DNA from: Terriglobus albidus
GTDB taxonomy: Bacteria; Acidobacteriota; Terriglobia; Terriglobales; Acidobacteriaceae
Length of the DNA stretch: 64,000 nucleotides
Direction of reading: 5' to 3'
Assembly (NCBI RefSeq): GCF_025685425.1
Contig: NZ_JAGTAS010000058.1
Span: forward strand, 186,001 to 250,000
Positions 9,457 to 18,679 of this stretch are shown piece after piece. How positions within the stretch are numbered: position 1 is the first letter of the stretch; each line of letters begins with the position of its first letter. The translations under genes and the position numbers were made by a program. Below the pieces are notes generated by a model. The model ran no database searches. It was not told the DNA's origin and was given only the letters and a program-made list of their open reading frames with translations.

Positions 9457-10506
9457 ATGAAACCGCTGCCCTCGGAGGATCTCGCTTCAATACAATCGCT
9501 CACCACAGAGTTGTGGGAGGAGGTACGAGGGCGCACGATCTTCATGACGGGAGGAAGCGGATTCTTCGGCTCATGGCTGCATGAGAGCTTCTGCCATATC
9601 AATCAAGCACTCCATCTGAACGCCCGGTTGATCATTCTTACGCGCGACCCCGAACGGTTTGCTGCCACATCGCTTCATGTCGCGGACGACCCAGCAGTCT
9701 CAGTATGGAAGGGCGACGTCCGCACCTTCGAGTTCCCACAACAGCCGGTTGACTTCATTATTCACGCGGCAGCGGAGACCCGTGCAACGCTGGTAGCGGA
9801 TCAACCAGCGGAAACCTACTCCACCATCGTGCACGGAACGGAGCGTGTGCTGCAATATGCGCTTCATACCCGCGCGACCAAGCTTCTTTTCACCAGCTCC
9901 GGCGCTGTCTATGGGAGCCAACCGCGCGATATACCTCTATTACCTGAAACCTACGAAGGCGCGCCTGATCCACTTGCGCCGGCGAGCATCTATGGTCACG
10001 CGAAGCGCACTGCGGAGATGCTGTGCGCCATCTATGGCCGCTCGGGCAATCTCTCATGCAAGATCGCCCGCTGCTGGGCATTTTGTGGACCACGCCTTCC
10101 ACTGGATGAGCATTTTGCCATCGGCAACTTCATTGCGGATGCGATGGCTCATCGTTCCATCGAAATCAGAGGCGACGGCACGCCATTGCGATCATATCTC
10201 TACGCTTCTGACCTCGTGGTCTGGCTATGGACGATCCTGTTCCGTGCCCCTGCGCTGAGGCCGTTTCATGTCGGATCGTCTCGCGGTATCAGCATTCTCG
10301 ATCTGGCACACCAGGTTGCGGTCGAGCTTTCGCCGGAGAGCGAAATCCGCGTCGGGGAAACACCTCAGCCCTGCGTTGGACCGAGCCGCTACGTGCCTTC
10401 GACAGAGCGGGCGCAAAACGAGCTTGGACTCCGCGAAACTGTGGGGCTGAATGAAATGATTCGGCGTACCGCCGCATGGTACGGACATAGCGAATCTGCC
10501 TTCTGA
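9457..10506 (+). CDS. NAD-dependent epimerase/dehydratase of the sugar-nucleotide SDR family
   Basis: An extended-SDR enzyme of 349 residues: dinucleotide-binding MTGGSGFFGSW near residue 31, HAAAETR, the SSGAVYG strand and the catalytic YGHAK (Tyr-x-x-x-Lys). The C-terminal half has the GDGTPLRSYLYASDL pattern of nucleotide-sugar epimerases and reductases. It lies 6 bases behind the ThDP gene and ends the plus-strand operon begun by rfbH. Likely roles are epimerisation or 4-keto reduction of the CDP-linked sugar, comparable with the reductase after YerE or with the paratose/tyvelose enzymes; this is inferred. About 28 residues precede the Rossmann motif, slightly longer than usual. Confidence 0.85.
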   Translation: MKPLPSEDLASIQSLTTELWEEVRGRTIFMTGGSGFFGSWLHESFCHINQALHLNARLIILTRDPERFAATSLHVADDPAVSVWKGDVRTFEFPQQPVDFIIHAAAETRATLVADQPAETYSTIVHGTERVLQYALHTRATKLLFTSSGAVYGSQPRDIPLLPETYEGAPDPLAPASIYGHAKRTAEMLCAIYGRSGNLSCKIARCWAFCGPRLPLDEHFAIGNFIADAMAHRSIEIRGDGTPLRSYLYASDLVVWLWTILFRAPALRPFHVGSSRGISILDLAHQVAVELSPESEIRVGETPQPCVGPSRYVPSTERAQNELGLRETVGLNEMIRRTAAWYGHSESAF

Positions 10507-10790
10507 TAGAAAAAGCGCCGCGATTGATTCAATATTTTTGATTGCAGGATTGCTTGCAATAGGTGAATATCTCATCAAAACACGACTCCGGTTTAAGAAG
10601 CTGGAGCTTCCCCGCTGTGCCCTACAGTCGTTCCTCTTCTCTTCCGCCAGGCCCTTGCGGTCCTTGTCACTCAAGTTGAAGCAGTAGTTCGCACATCTTT
10701 TCGTACTCGTAATTGAAAAGCAGGCAGGGTTGCGGCCGCATCACGCCGGCACGCCGACCTATAGCTGTATCACGCATGGAGGTAAGGTTC

Positions 10791-13700
10791 ATGACGTTCT
10801 GGCAGTCGTGTATTCGTTTTCAAAAAGCGATTTTCCTTCTGGTACTTGCAGCGATATGTGTGCTTTCTTCTTCACTTTCAGCACAGACATTTCGCGGTGG
10901 TATCAACGGCGACATCACTGACGTGACGGGAGCTAGCGTCTCTGGGGCGACAGTCACTCTCACCAATGAAGCAACCAAGAGCACGTACACCTCGGTGACA
11001 TCGAGCGCCGGCAGCTTCCTGTTCAATGACCTGCCGTTGGGAGCTTACACTTTGACGGTCACCAACGCTGGATTCAGCACGGTTAAGGTCGATAAGATTC
11101 CGGTCTCCGCCGGTGTGATCTACACACTTCCATCCATCAAGCTGACAGCTTCGGCGACGCAGACAGTTGAGGTACAGGCGTCAGATATCACGCTCGACAC
11201 AACCACCGTAACGCAGAACATCGTTGTCGAAGCCCAGGCAGTGGCGGATATGCCGCTGAATGGCCGTGATTTCACGCAGATGATCCAGCTCACACCAGGC
11301 TTCGCCGGCTATACGGGCGGTGGCTACGGCTCTCTGAATGGAACGCGCGCCAACCAGATGAACTGGCAGATCGATGGGGTCGACAACAACGATCTCTGGC
11401 ACAACGTACCAGCGGTCAACCAGGGCGGTGTCTCGGGTATCGCCGGTATTATTCTGCCGATTGATGCCGTGGAACAGTTCTCTGCTCAGACGCAATCTGG
11501 TCCAGAAGGCGGACGCAATCCGGGTGGAACCATCAATCTGACGCTCAAGTCCGGCACGAATCATCTACACGGTTCTGCATACTACTTCGACCGCAATGAG
11601 CTCTTCGGCGCGAAGAGTCCCTTCAGCGATACCAAACAGAAGGTACGCAACTACAATCTGGGATTCTCTATTGGCGCGCCCATCCTGAAGGACAAGCTCT
11701 TCGGATTTTTGACCTTTGAGAAGCAGCGCTTTGTGATTGGAGAATCCGGCAGCGCCACCGAGCCCTCTATCGGCTGGCAGAACCAGGCAAAGGCTATTCT
11801 GGCCGCAAAGAATATCCCCGTAAACAGCACCATGCAAAAGGTGTTGAATACGCTGTGGGCAGGCGGGAATCTTTCTTCCGATACAGTCGGCAATGTCAAT
11901 AACTTCCATTCGAACGTTCCCGAGTTTGGCTATAGCTACAACGGCCTTGGCAAGGTGGACTATCACATCACCGACAAGGACAGCCTGAGCGCCCACTGGT
12001 TCGTGGGACAGGGTAACCAGGTGGCGCCGGTCGGATCGCAGATCTACGACTACTTCGAAGTGGCGCCGATCCACGTGCAGAACGTCGCTGTCGTCTATAA
12101 CCGAATGCTCTCGCCCTCCATCTCGAATCAGTTGCTGGTAGGCGTGAACTACTTCAACCAGGTCTTCAATGACGCGAATACCAACTTCAACGTGCAGTCA
12201 TTGGGTTTCGTAACTGGAGCGCCCTTCGGCAATGCACCGAATATCACGATCACCGGCTTCGATCCGGTAGGCATGACACCACCCGAGGGCCGTAATGACA
12301 TCACCGGCCATCTGACTGATCAGTTGAGCTGGGTTAAGGGTAAACATCAGATCCGTCTGGGGGGCGAGTTCCGGCAGGCGCAGCTTGACGAGTTCTATAA
12401 GCGACACTCCGTCGGGTCATTCACTTTTGATGGCACGCGAGTCGGCGGATCGGGACTTGCCGGCGCACTGGCAGACTTCCTCGCCGGTTATACATCAGCA
12501 GCCACAATTGCCATTGGAGATCCGGAGCGCCAGGTCTTCGTCAATACCTGGGAGTTGAATGCGGGAGACTCCTGGCAGCTTACGAGAAAGCTGAGCTTCA
12601 ACTATGGTGTGCGTTACGACTATGTAGGTCCGCTGCATAACAGCAACAAGGATCTCTCTGTCTTCCGACCGGAGATGACCTCGATCAACGGCATCGCCTT
12701 CCAGGGCAACCAGATTAGTTCCCTCTATCAGCAGTACTACAAAAATTTCAGCCCACGTCTGGGTATCACCTATGGTCTGGACGATAAGACCGTGATCCGC
12801 GCAGGCTATGGCTTCTACTTCGATACACCGAACCTGAATCCGTTCCTCGACAACCGGCCCGGCAACCAGGCGCCGAACGGCGTCGAAGGCAATCCGGCAG
12901 GCCCCAACCCTGTCTACACCATCAGCGCGGCGGGTAAGGCCATCCCGAGCGATCCGACGGTACAACCGGGCAAAACCACGATCGTAGGCGGCCAAGCGAT
13001 CTTTCCTTCCGCGATCAGTTATCCCTGTTCGTCTTCGAATCCATGCGGCGTCTTTTCCGTGGACCGTAACTTCCGCACACCGTACAACCAGAACTACAGC
13101 CTCAATATCGAGCACACGATGGGCGCCAATATCATTACGCAGCTTGGCTATGTGGGTAGCGAAGGCCGCCGCCTGCTGAGCCTGCTGGATCTGAATCAGC
13201 TCAACGTCACTGCTGGAGCAACTTCTCTTCCTTATGCCTCAAGCTATCCGCAGTACGGCAATATCAACCAGATCGAGAGCATCGGCACCTCGAACTACAA
13301 CGCATTGCAGGCACAACTACGGATCATGCACTGGCATGGGTTCATGACTCAGGCCGCCTACACCTGGAGCCACAACCTAGATGAAGTGACGGCCTATCGA
13401 GGAAGCCTGCCGCAGGACAATTTCAACTTCAAAGGCGACTATGGCAACAGTGACTTTGACACGCGCAATACGTTCACCGCTCTCATGAGCTATGAGGTTC
13501 CGGGATCGGCGTGGGGACCGAAAGAGTTGACGCATGGATGGCAGTTGAATTCCCTGCTCAGCTTCCACGGTGGCCAGCCGTTCACGGTACATGCTTCGGG
13601 CGACATTAGTGGTACAAACGAGGGCAATGACCGGGCTGTCCAGATTGGAAATCCGCAGGCGGGATACCAGGGGCAAAAGCCAGGAGCAAGCTGGCTGAAT

Positions 13701-14006
13701 CCTGCAGCATTTATCGACCCGGCCGCCGGTCACTTTGGAACGACGCGCCGCAACGGCTACTACGGTCCCGGGTATTCCGATGTAGATTTTTCAGTCTTCA
13801 AGAACACGAAGATCAAGGAGCTGATGACCGTCCAGTTCCGCGCGGAGATGTTCAACCTGTTCAATCGCATCAACTATGCACCGCCAAGCAGTACAGTCGG
13901 CGGAAGCTTCAGCCTGTATGACACCATCGGCGACTACAACGGAGCTCCAGGTATCGGTGCTGGTGAACCCTTCAACACGCAGTTCGGCTTGAAGATTCTT
14001 TTCTAG
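10791..14006 (+). CDS. TonB-dependent receptor with carboxypeptidase-like N-terminal domain
   Basis: A large outer-membrane transporter-like protein (1071 residues). The start at 10791 is chosen because it follows a strong ribosome site (GGAGGTAAGG) and opens a signal peptide (hydrophobic ILLV run ending in LSAQT). Residues about 30-115 form a CarboxypepD_reg Ig-like domain (GGINGDITDVTGA, FLFNDLPLGAYTLTV). A plug region follows with MPLNGRDFTQMIQLTPG, then a long beta-barrel ending in an aromatic residue (LKILF). This architecture is abundant in Acidobacteriota and is thought to take up complex glycans; no substrate evidence is visible. It sits between the sugar locus and the export genes, with a hairpin terminator 24 bases after its stop. 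Confidence 0.93.
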   Translation: MTFWQSCIRFQKAIFLLVLAAICVLSSSLSAQTFRGGINGDITDVTGASVSGATVTLTNEATKSTYTSVTSSAGSFLFNDLPLGAYTLTVTNAGFSTVKVDKIPVSAGVIYTLPSIKLTASATQTVEVQASDITLDTTTVTQNIVVEAQAVADMPLNGRDFTQMIQLTPGFAGYTGGGYGSLNGTRANQMNWQIDGVDNNDLWHNVPAVNQGGVSGIAGIILPIDAVEQFSAQTQSGPEGGRNPGGTINLTLKSGTNHLHGSAYYFDRNELFGAKSPFSDTKQKVRNYNLGFSIGAPILKDKLFGFLTFEKQRFVIGESGSATEPSIGWQNQAKAILAAKNIPVNSTMQKVLNTLWAGGNLSSDTVGNVNNFHSNVPEFGYSYNGLGKVDYHITDKDSLSAHWFVGQGNQVAPVGSQIYDYFEVAPIHVQNVAVVYNRMLSPSISNQLLVGVNYFNQVFNDANTNFNVQSLGFVTGAPFGNAPNITITGFDPVGMTPPEGRNDITGHLTDQLSWVKGKHQIRLGGEFRQAQLDEFYKRHSVGSFTFDGTRVGGSGLAGALADFLAGYTSAATIAIGDPERQVFVNTWELNAGDSWQLTRKLSFNYGVRYDYVGPLHNSNKDLSVFRPEMTSINGIAFQGNQISSLYQQYYKNFSPRLGITYGLDDKTVIRAGYGFYFDTPNLNPFLDNRPGNQAPNGVEGNPAGPNPVYTISAAGKAIPSDPTVQPGKTTIVGGQAIFPSAISYPCSSSNPCGVFSVDRNFRTPYNQNYSLNIEHTMGANIITQLGYVGSEGRRLLSLLDLNQLNVTAGATSLPYASSYPQYGNINQIESIGTSNYNALQAQLRIMHWHGFMTQAAYTWSHNLDEVTAYRGSLPQDNFNFKGDYGNSDFDTRNTFTALMSYEVPGSAWGPKELTHGWQLNSLLSFHGGQPFTVHASGDISGTNEGNDRAVQIGNPQAGYQGQKPGASWLNPAAFIDPAAGHFGTTRRNGYYGPGYSDVDFSVFKNTKIKELMTVQFRAEMFNLFNRINYAPPSSTVGGSFSLYDTIGDYNGAPGIGAGEPFNTQFGLKILF

Positions 14007-14029
14007 CCCCGTCCTCCCCCAAAAGAAAA

Positions 14030-14058
14030 GCCCGGGCTTCATGCCCGGGCCTTCTTTG
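14030..14058 (+). terminator. Rho-independent terminator after the first TonB receptor
   Basis: Perfect 8-bp stem GCCCGGGC / GCCCGGGC with a 5-base loop (TTCAT), followed by CTTCTTTGTT. It lies 24 bases downstream of the receptor stop codon. Confidence 0.85.
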
Positions 14059-14060
14059 TT

Positions 14061-14725
14061 AGTTGGAAAGCCTGACTCTTCGATTTTCCGTTTCGATCTT
14101 CGCCATCCCATGAACTCCAGCCGCTCGCAGCTGGGAGCTGCGAGTCCACCGGAAACTCAAACGCACTCTGCATGCGCTTTGCTAGGTCCGCAGCCAGCGA
14201 GTGCCGCCGCTGAGATCTTTCGTGGTCGTATCGAAGCGACTGCGTGAGAGGCCCAAAATCGAAAACACGGTAACGTCCAAAGGCTCAAGCGAGGGCAGCA
14301 GCACAGTCTGCGCGATAACCGGCCTGCGGAGCGGGCCAGGTACCCGTCTCACTCCCAACGACGGCTCGGCGTGGATTCCCTGCAGAAATAACGTATACCT
14401 TGCCTACTTTCTTCTGCTCCCACATCCGGAAGGCATTCGATGAATGTCCGTTTGTCGACATGTTTCCCGAAGGGATTTTGTCGATTCAAGACGACCAGCT
14501 ATCCTAGGAAATACACGTATACAGAGGATGGAGACGTCACCCTTGGGAAATCAGGCCCGTTTGTTTCATATTCAATGTCAGCCGTAATGAATTCCTCAAC
14601 GGGTTGCGAACAAAGCCTCGGCTTTCGTATTTCCGTGAAGGCGTAAGCGAAAAACTACGTCCGCTCTGACACTGACTGCACAAGACTGACACACTTTTAG
14701 GCTAGGAAATAGGACAACTGTGCCC
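14061..14725. other. Gene-poor spacer with a strong hairpin and a possible decayed reading frame
   Basis: No convincing intact gene was found here. A perfect 9-bp inverted repeat (CTCGCAGCT, loop GGG, AGCTGCGAG) lies at 14124-14144 and lacks a T-run, so it is not an ordinary terminator. On the minus strand a 58-codon frame runs 14461-14285 and contains protein-like sequence (FRMWEQKKVGKVYVISAGN). A second minus frame (PVIAQTVLLPSLEPLDV) continues to a TAG at 14182-14184, as if one frameshift separated two parts of a former gene. I do not recognise a family. The promoter of the next gene is presumably near the right edge. Confidence 0.4.
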
Positions 14726-15754
14726 ATGGACACATTGAACAGGTCATTCGTTATTTTTGGGGGAAATGGGTTTATTGGCACCCACACAGCGTTGACGCTG
14801 CTTGCGGCCGATCCCCAGAATACGGTTTATCTGGTGGATATCCGCCCTCCTCGTACGGACTCCTATGCACGTGCTCTTGCGGAGGCGCTCTCTTCCGGCC
14901 GCGCTGTCTTTGTTCAGCATGATGTACGGCAGCCTGTGCCGACAGATCTTCTGCCACAGGCTGAGATTGTTTTCAATTTCGCCGCGATCCACCGCGAACC
15001 CGGGCATGCCGCCACAGAATACTTTGAAACAAATCTGCTGGGGGCCGAGCATGTGTGCGACTGGGCAACACGAACATCCTCAAGAAAGATCGTCTTTACC
15101 AGCAGCATCTCACCCTACGGTCCTTCGGAAAGCCAAAAGGATGAACGATCCATTCCCACTCCGGAAAGCCCATATGGGAGCTCGAAACTAGCCGCTGAAA
15201 AAATCCATCTGGCCTGGCTGGCGGGCGACAACGCTCGAAAACTTGTGATCATGCGCCCAGGAGTCGTCTTTGGCCCAGGCGAAGGCGGCAATGTCACCCG
15301 TCTGGTTCGCAGCCTTGTGAAGGGCTACTTCGTCTACATGGGGAATCGCAATACGATCAAGGCGGGTGGCTATGTCAAGGAACTCTGCCACGTCATGCTC
15401 TTTGCCATGGCCTACCTGCAAGAACATCAACAAAATTTCCTGCTACTCAACTTTTCTTTTAGTCCCACTCCGAGGCTGCAAGATTTCGTCCATGCCATTC
15501 AGAAGGCAGCCGGCCTCAAGCGCTCTCCCCTCTCGGTCCCCAGATATCTGCTACTTGGGATCTCCTATCCCGTCGCAATGCTGGCGTCTGTTTTTGGGAT
15601 CAAGACTCCTGTCAATCCGGTCCGGGTCCGGAAACTCTTTCGATCTACCAATGTCTATCCTCTGCATCTTGAAGAACTCGGATACAGCTTCCGGTTCAGC
15701 TTGGAAGAGGCATTTGAAGATTGGAAAAAGGACCTCCCCAGCGATTTTGCATAG
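14726..15754 (+). CDS. NAD-dependent epimerase/dehydratase (3-beta-HSD-like)
   Basis: An extended SDR of about 342 residues with the Rossmann motif FGGNGFIGTH, a conserved VFNFAAIHREPGH segment, the strand VFTSSISPYG and the catalytic YGSSK. GPGEGGNVTRLV resembles the substrate loop of sugar-nucleotide epimerases. The ATG at 14726 is used; a GTG at 14720 lies nearer to an AGGA ribosome site (14711-14714) and would add two residues. It is followed 240 bases later by the capsule-export gene on the same strand and so probably supplies or modifies a polysaccharide precursor. The reaction is not determinable from the sequence. Confidence 0.85.
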   Translation: MDTLNRSFVIFGGNGFIGTHTALTLLAADPQNTVYLVDIRPPRTDSYARALAEALSSGRAVFVQHDVRQPVPTDLLPQAEIVFNFAAIHREPGHAATEYFETNLLGAEHVCDWATRTSSRKIVFTSSISPYGPSESQKDERSIPTPESPYGSSKLAAEKIHLAWLAGDNARKLVIMRPGVVFGPGEGGNVTRLVRSLVKGYFVYMGNRNTIKAGGYVKELCHVMLFAMAYLQEHQQNFLLLNFSFSPTPRLQDFVHAIQKAAGLKRSPLSVPRYLLLGISYPVAMLASVFGIKTPVNPVRVRKLFRSTNVYPLHLEELGYSFRFSLEEAFEDWKKDLPSDFA

Positions 15755-15993
15755 AAATCCCGTGGCGCGGTACGTTGTCGGTTTCATCAGCAACAGCGGT
15801 CTGTCGGCCAATTTGCAGTTGCTGGGTTTCAAAACCCGCCACCAGCGTATCGCATTTTGTTTTCACCTTGAACAATCTGCATTCCGCCTTGATTGCTTCG
15901 GCAATACAACCATTCGAAAGGCTTGGCAGCCTCCGATCGCCGCCGCCGTAACAGCGGCTATACTGCTGCTAAAGTGAGGAGTAGTTTTCGCCC

Positions 15994-18594
15994 GTGCCCG
16001 TTAAAACCCGCCTGACCGCGTTTCTCGTCTGCTTCGGCTACCTTTCGATCTCTGCTTCCTATGGACAGACACAGTCGAATGGCTCAGTATCCACCGTCCC
16101 CTACGATCCTTCCGGGGTGAGCGCGACGGGCGACCAGTATTCTAATTACTACTCGCAACAGCAACAGGGCGGTTCCGACATCGGGACTGGAGTACCTCGC
16201 GTACCAGGAGCCCTGGGCAGTAATTCTCTGTCTCTCGAAGATCAAACGTCGCTGCAGCAGAATAGCAGTACGTCTCGCACGGACCTGCAAACAATGGCCC
16301 TTCGCATGAGACGTATCCCTCGTCTGCCAGTAGCTCCTCCGATACCTCTCCAGCAATCGGCAGCGGCTACATTTGGGACGCTCCCTCCAATTTTTGGACA
16401 GAGCTTTTTCAGGGATCCGTTCGACTACATGCCGCTGGCCGAGGCCCAGGTACCCGACGATTACATTCTGGCCCCTGGAGATGAGGTTGTTGTCGGGATA
16501 TGGGGCTCAATCTCACTGAATCGAAAAGTCACCGTCGACCGCTCAGGAAGTATCTATCTTCCTCGGATCGGTTCCATTACCGTTGCCGGCGTTCCCTTCA
16601 AGGATCTTCAGAATACTATTCGCGCTGCAGTCGACCGGGTTTACCGTAACTACAATCTCTCCGTTGAACTTGGCCACCTGCGGACAGTCCAGGTGTTTGT
16701 GACCGGTGCGGCTCGACAACCGGGAAGTTATACCGTCAGCGCATTCAGCACAATGATCAATGCCCTGTTCGTATCCGGTGGCCCCTCCAGCACAGGTTCA
16801 TTCCGTAGAGTACAGCTTCGTCGCGGTGGCGAAACGGTCACCGAATTCGATCTATATCGCTTCTTACGGTTCGGCGATAAATCGAAGGACGTTCGTTTGA
16901 TGGCAGGAGACGTTCTCTTTATTCCTCCCGTGGGAGAACAGGTCGCGATTGGTGGAAGTGTCAAAGATGCCGCGGTTTATGAGTTACTCGGGGGCGAATC
17001 CGTTGAGGCTGCGCTTTCGCTTGCCGGAGGCAAGTCAAATACTGCCGCGCAATCTCCCCTCACGATTGAACGTATTGTTCCCGGAGATAATAGAACGGTT
17101 TTACGCATTTCCACCGCCGAGCTGGCAAGCACTCCTATGAGGAATGGGGACATCGTCTTCGTCCCCGAGCTTCCCCCATCGTTCAAGAACGCGGTTACAC
17201 TCCGTGGAAATGTCGTGCAACCCGGTCGATTCACGTGGCGCCCGGGACTCAAACTGAGTGACATCATGCCTGAGAAGGATGCCCTTCTCACAAAGAACTA
17301 CTGGACCAACCACAATCGTCTCTCGACTGATCCAGATTTCCAGCCGCTGGTCGCCGCTCGCCGCAACTTGAATATTGGCGATACCGGCATGACGGCTCGT
17401 ACTCAGTCATCGCAGCAGCCTCAAAATGGATCCAGCGTTGGTGAGGCAGCTGCCGCTACGTCAGTGCTACAGCAACAGGATTTAAATTCCCAGGACCTCG
17501 GCACGGGCATTTCTGCCGGCGCCACACCGTCTGAAACTCCAAATGCTGCGAATAACACGCCGAACGGGTCTAATGTTCAGTATCCCTCTCAGAGTTCTGT
17601 CACCGGACGAGACCAGGTCAGCAAGGGTACGGCGAAAGCTGTAAAGATCACAATTCCAGCACCGGACATCGATTGGAGTTATGCCGTCATTGAGCGTAAG
17701 GATCCAGTTACCCTCAAAAGCACCCTCGTCCCGTTCAATCTAGGCAAGCTTGTGCTGGAACACGATTTGAGCCAGGACAAAGAATTGCAACCGGAAGATG
17801 TGGTCACGATTTTCTCCCAAGCGGATGTCACCGTTCCAAGAGACCAGCAGACAAAGTTTGTCCGTGTTGAAGGCGAGGTCACCATGGCCGGGGTCTACGC
17901 GGTAGAAAATAACGAGACCTGGATGGATGTTCTAAGGAAGGCGGGGGGGCTCACGGCAAACGCCTATCCGTACGGAGCGGAGTTCACGCGCGAGTCGGCT
18001 CGCATTTCGCAACAGCAGCGGCTCGATGATTACGTACAACGCCTTACGGCAGAGGTCCAACACTCGGTCATCAACGTAACACTCAATGGGGGAAGCGCCT
18101 CCGCGGCTGCTTCAAGCCTGCCTGCCCTGCAGACAGAGTTGCTCCGTCGTATCCAAAATCAGAAGGCAACGGGCCGTGTCGTTCTGAATACCATGCCGAA
18201 TTCGACCGATTTAGCAGATTTACCGCATATGGTGCCAGAGGACGGCGACGTACTGATGATTCCGCCTCGTCCAAGCACGGTCAATGTCATTGGAGCTGTG
18301 AACAATCAGAGCTCTTATATCTTCACTCACAATGCCAAGACGAAGTATTACGTCGCATTGGCCGGCGGCGCGAATAATGCTGGGGATCAGTCGCATGCCT
18401 TTGTGATCCGCGCGAATGGATCGATCGTTTCCAAGGAACAGGGAAAAGCATTTTCCAATCTGCGGATAGCTCCTGGGGATACGATTGTTATTCCTGAAAA
18501 GGCCTTCAAGATAAGCAAATTCAGGATGATATTCGACTCCAGCCTGACAAGTCAGTTCACGTTGCTGGCAGCCGTAATCTCCACTTTCCGGTAA
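15994..18594 (+). CDS. Wza-like polysaccharide export protein with five SLBB domains
   Basis: Probable outer-membrane/periplasmic secretin for surface polysaccharide. A signal peptide (FLVCFGYLSISASYGQ) is followed by a Gln/Ser-rich region, a polysaccharide export domain (about 155-225: DYILAPGDEVVVGIWGS, GSIYLPRIG) and repeated SLBB folds. The SLBB folds are recognisable by QVFVTGAARQPGSYTV, AIGGSVKDAAVYELL, TLRGNVVQPGRFTW, RVEGEVTMAGVYAVE and VNVIGAVNNQSSYI. A low-complexity Gln/Asn/Ser linker interrupts the repeats at about 465-545. There is no lipobox Cys, unlike enterobacterial Wza, and at 866 residues the protein is more than twice Wza's length. The start is a GTG behind GTGAGGAG. No Wzc kinase or flippase/polymerase gene is in the window. 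Confidence 0.9.
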   Translation: MPVKTRLTAFLVCFGYLSISASYGQTQSNGSVSTVPYDPSGVSATGDQYSNYYSQQQQGGSDIGTGVPRVPGALGSNSLSLEDQTSLQQNSSTSRTDLQTMALRMRRIPRLPVAPPIPLQQSAAATFGTLPPIFGQSFFRDPFDYMPLAEAQVPDDYILAPGDEVVVGIWGSISLNRKVTVDRSGSIYLPRIGSITVAGVPFKDLQNTIRAAVDRVYRNYNLSVELGHLRTVQVFVTGAARQPGSYTVSAFSTMINALFVSGGPSSTGSFRRVQLRRGGETVTEFDLYRFLRFGDKSKDVRLMAGDVLFIPPVGEQVAIGGSVKDAAVYELLGGESVEAALSLAGGKSNTAAQSPLTIERIVPGDNRTVLRISTAELASTPMRNGDIVFVPELPPSFKNAVTLRGNVVQPGRFTWRPGLKLSDIMPEKDALLTKNYWTNHNRLSTDPDFQPLVAARRNLNIGDTGMTARTQSSQQPQNGSSVGEAAAATSVLQQQDLNSQDLGTGISAGATPSETPNAANNTPNGSNVQYPSQSSVTGRDQVSKGTAKAVKITIPAPDIDWSYAVIERKDPVTLKSTLVPFNLGKLVLEHDLSQDKELQPEDVVTIFSQADVTVPRDQQTKFVRVEGEVTMAGVYAVENNETWMDVLRKAGGLTANAYPYGAEFTRESARISQQQRLDDYVQRLTAEVQHSVINVTLNGGSASAAASSLPALQTELLRRIQNQKATGRVVLNTMPNSTDLADLPHMVPEDGDVLMIPPRPSTVNVIGAVNNQSSYIFTHNAKTKYYVALAGGANNAGDQSHAFVIRANGSIVSKEQGKAFSNLRIAPGDTIVIPEKAFKISKFRMIFDSSLTSQFTLLAAVISTFR

Positions 18595-18608
18595 GGCTGT
18601 TCTCTTGA

Positions 18609-18652
18609 CCTCGCGGACGATTCCCTTCTAAGACCGTCCGCGAGGGTCTCTT
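18609..18652 (+). terminator. Terminator after the export gene
   Basis: An 11-bp perfect inverted repeat (CCTCGCGGACG ... CGTCCGCGAGG) with a 15-base loop, followed by GTCTCTTATC. It lies 14 bases after the stop of the SLBB gene. Confidence 0.75.
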
Positions 18653-18679
18653 ATCCTGGCCTTCCAGCCGGAAAACAAA

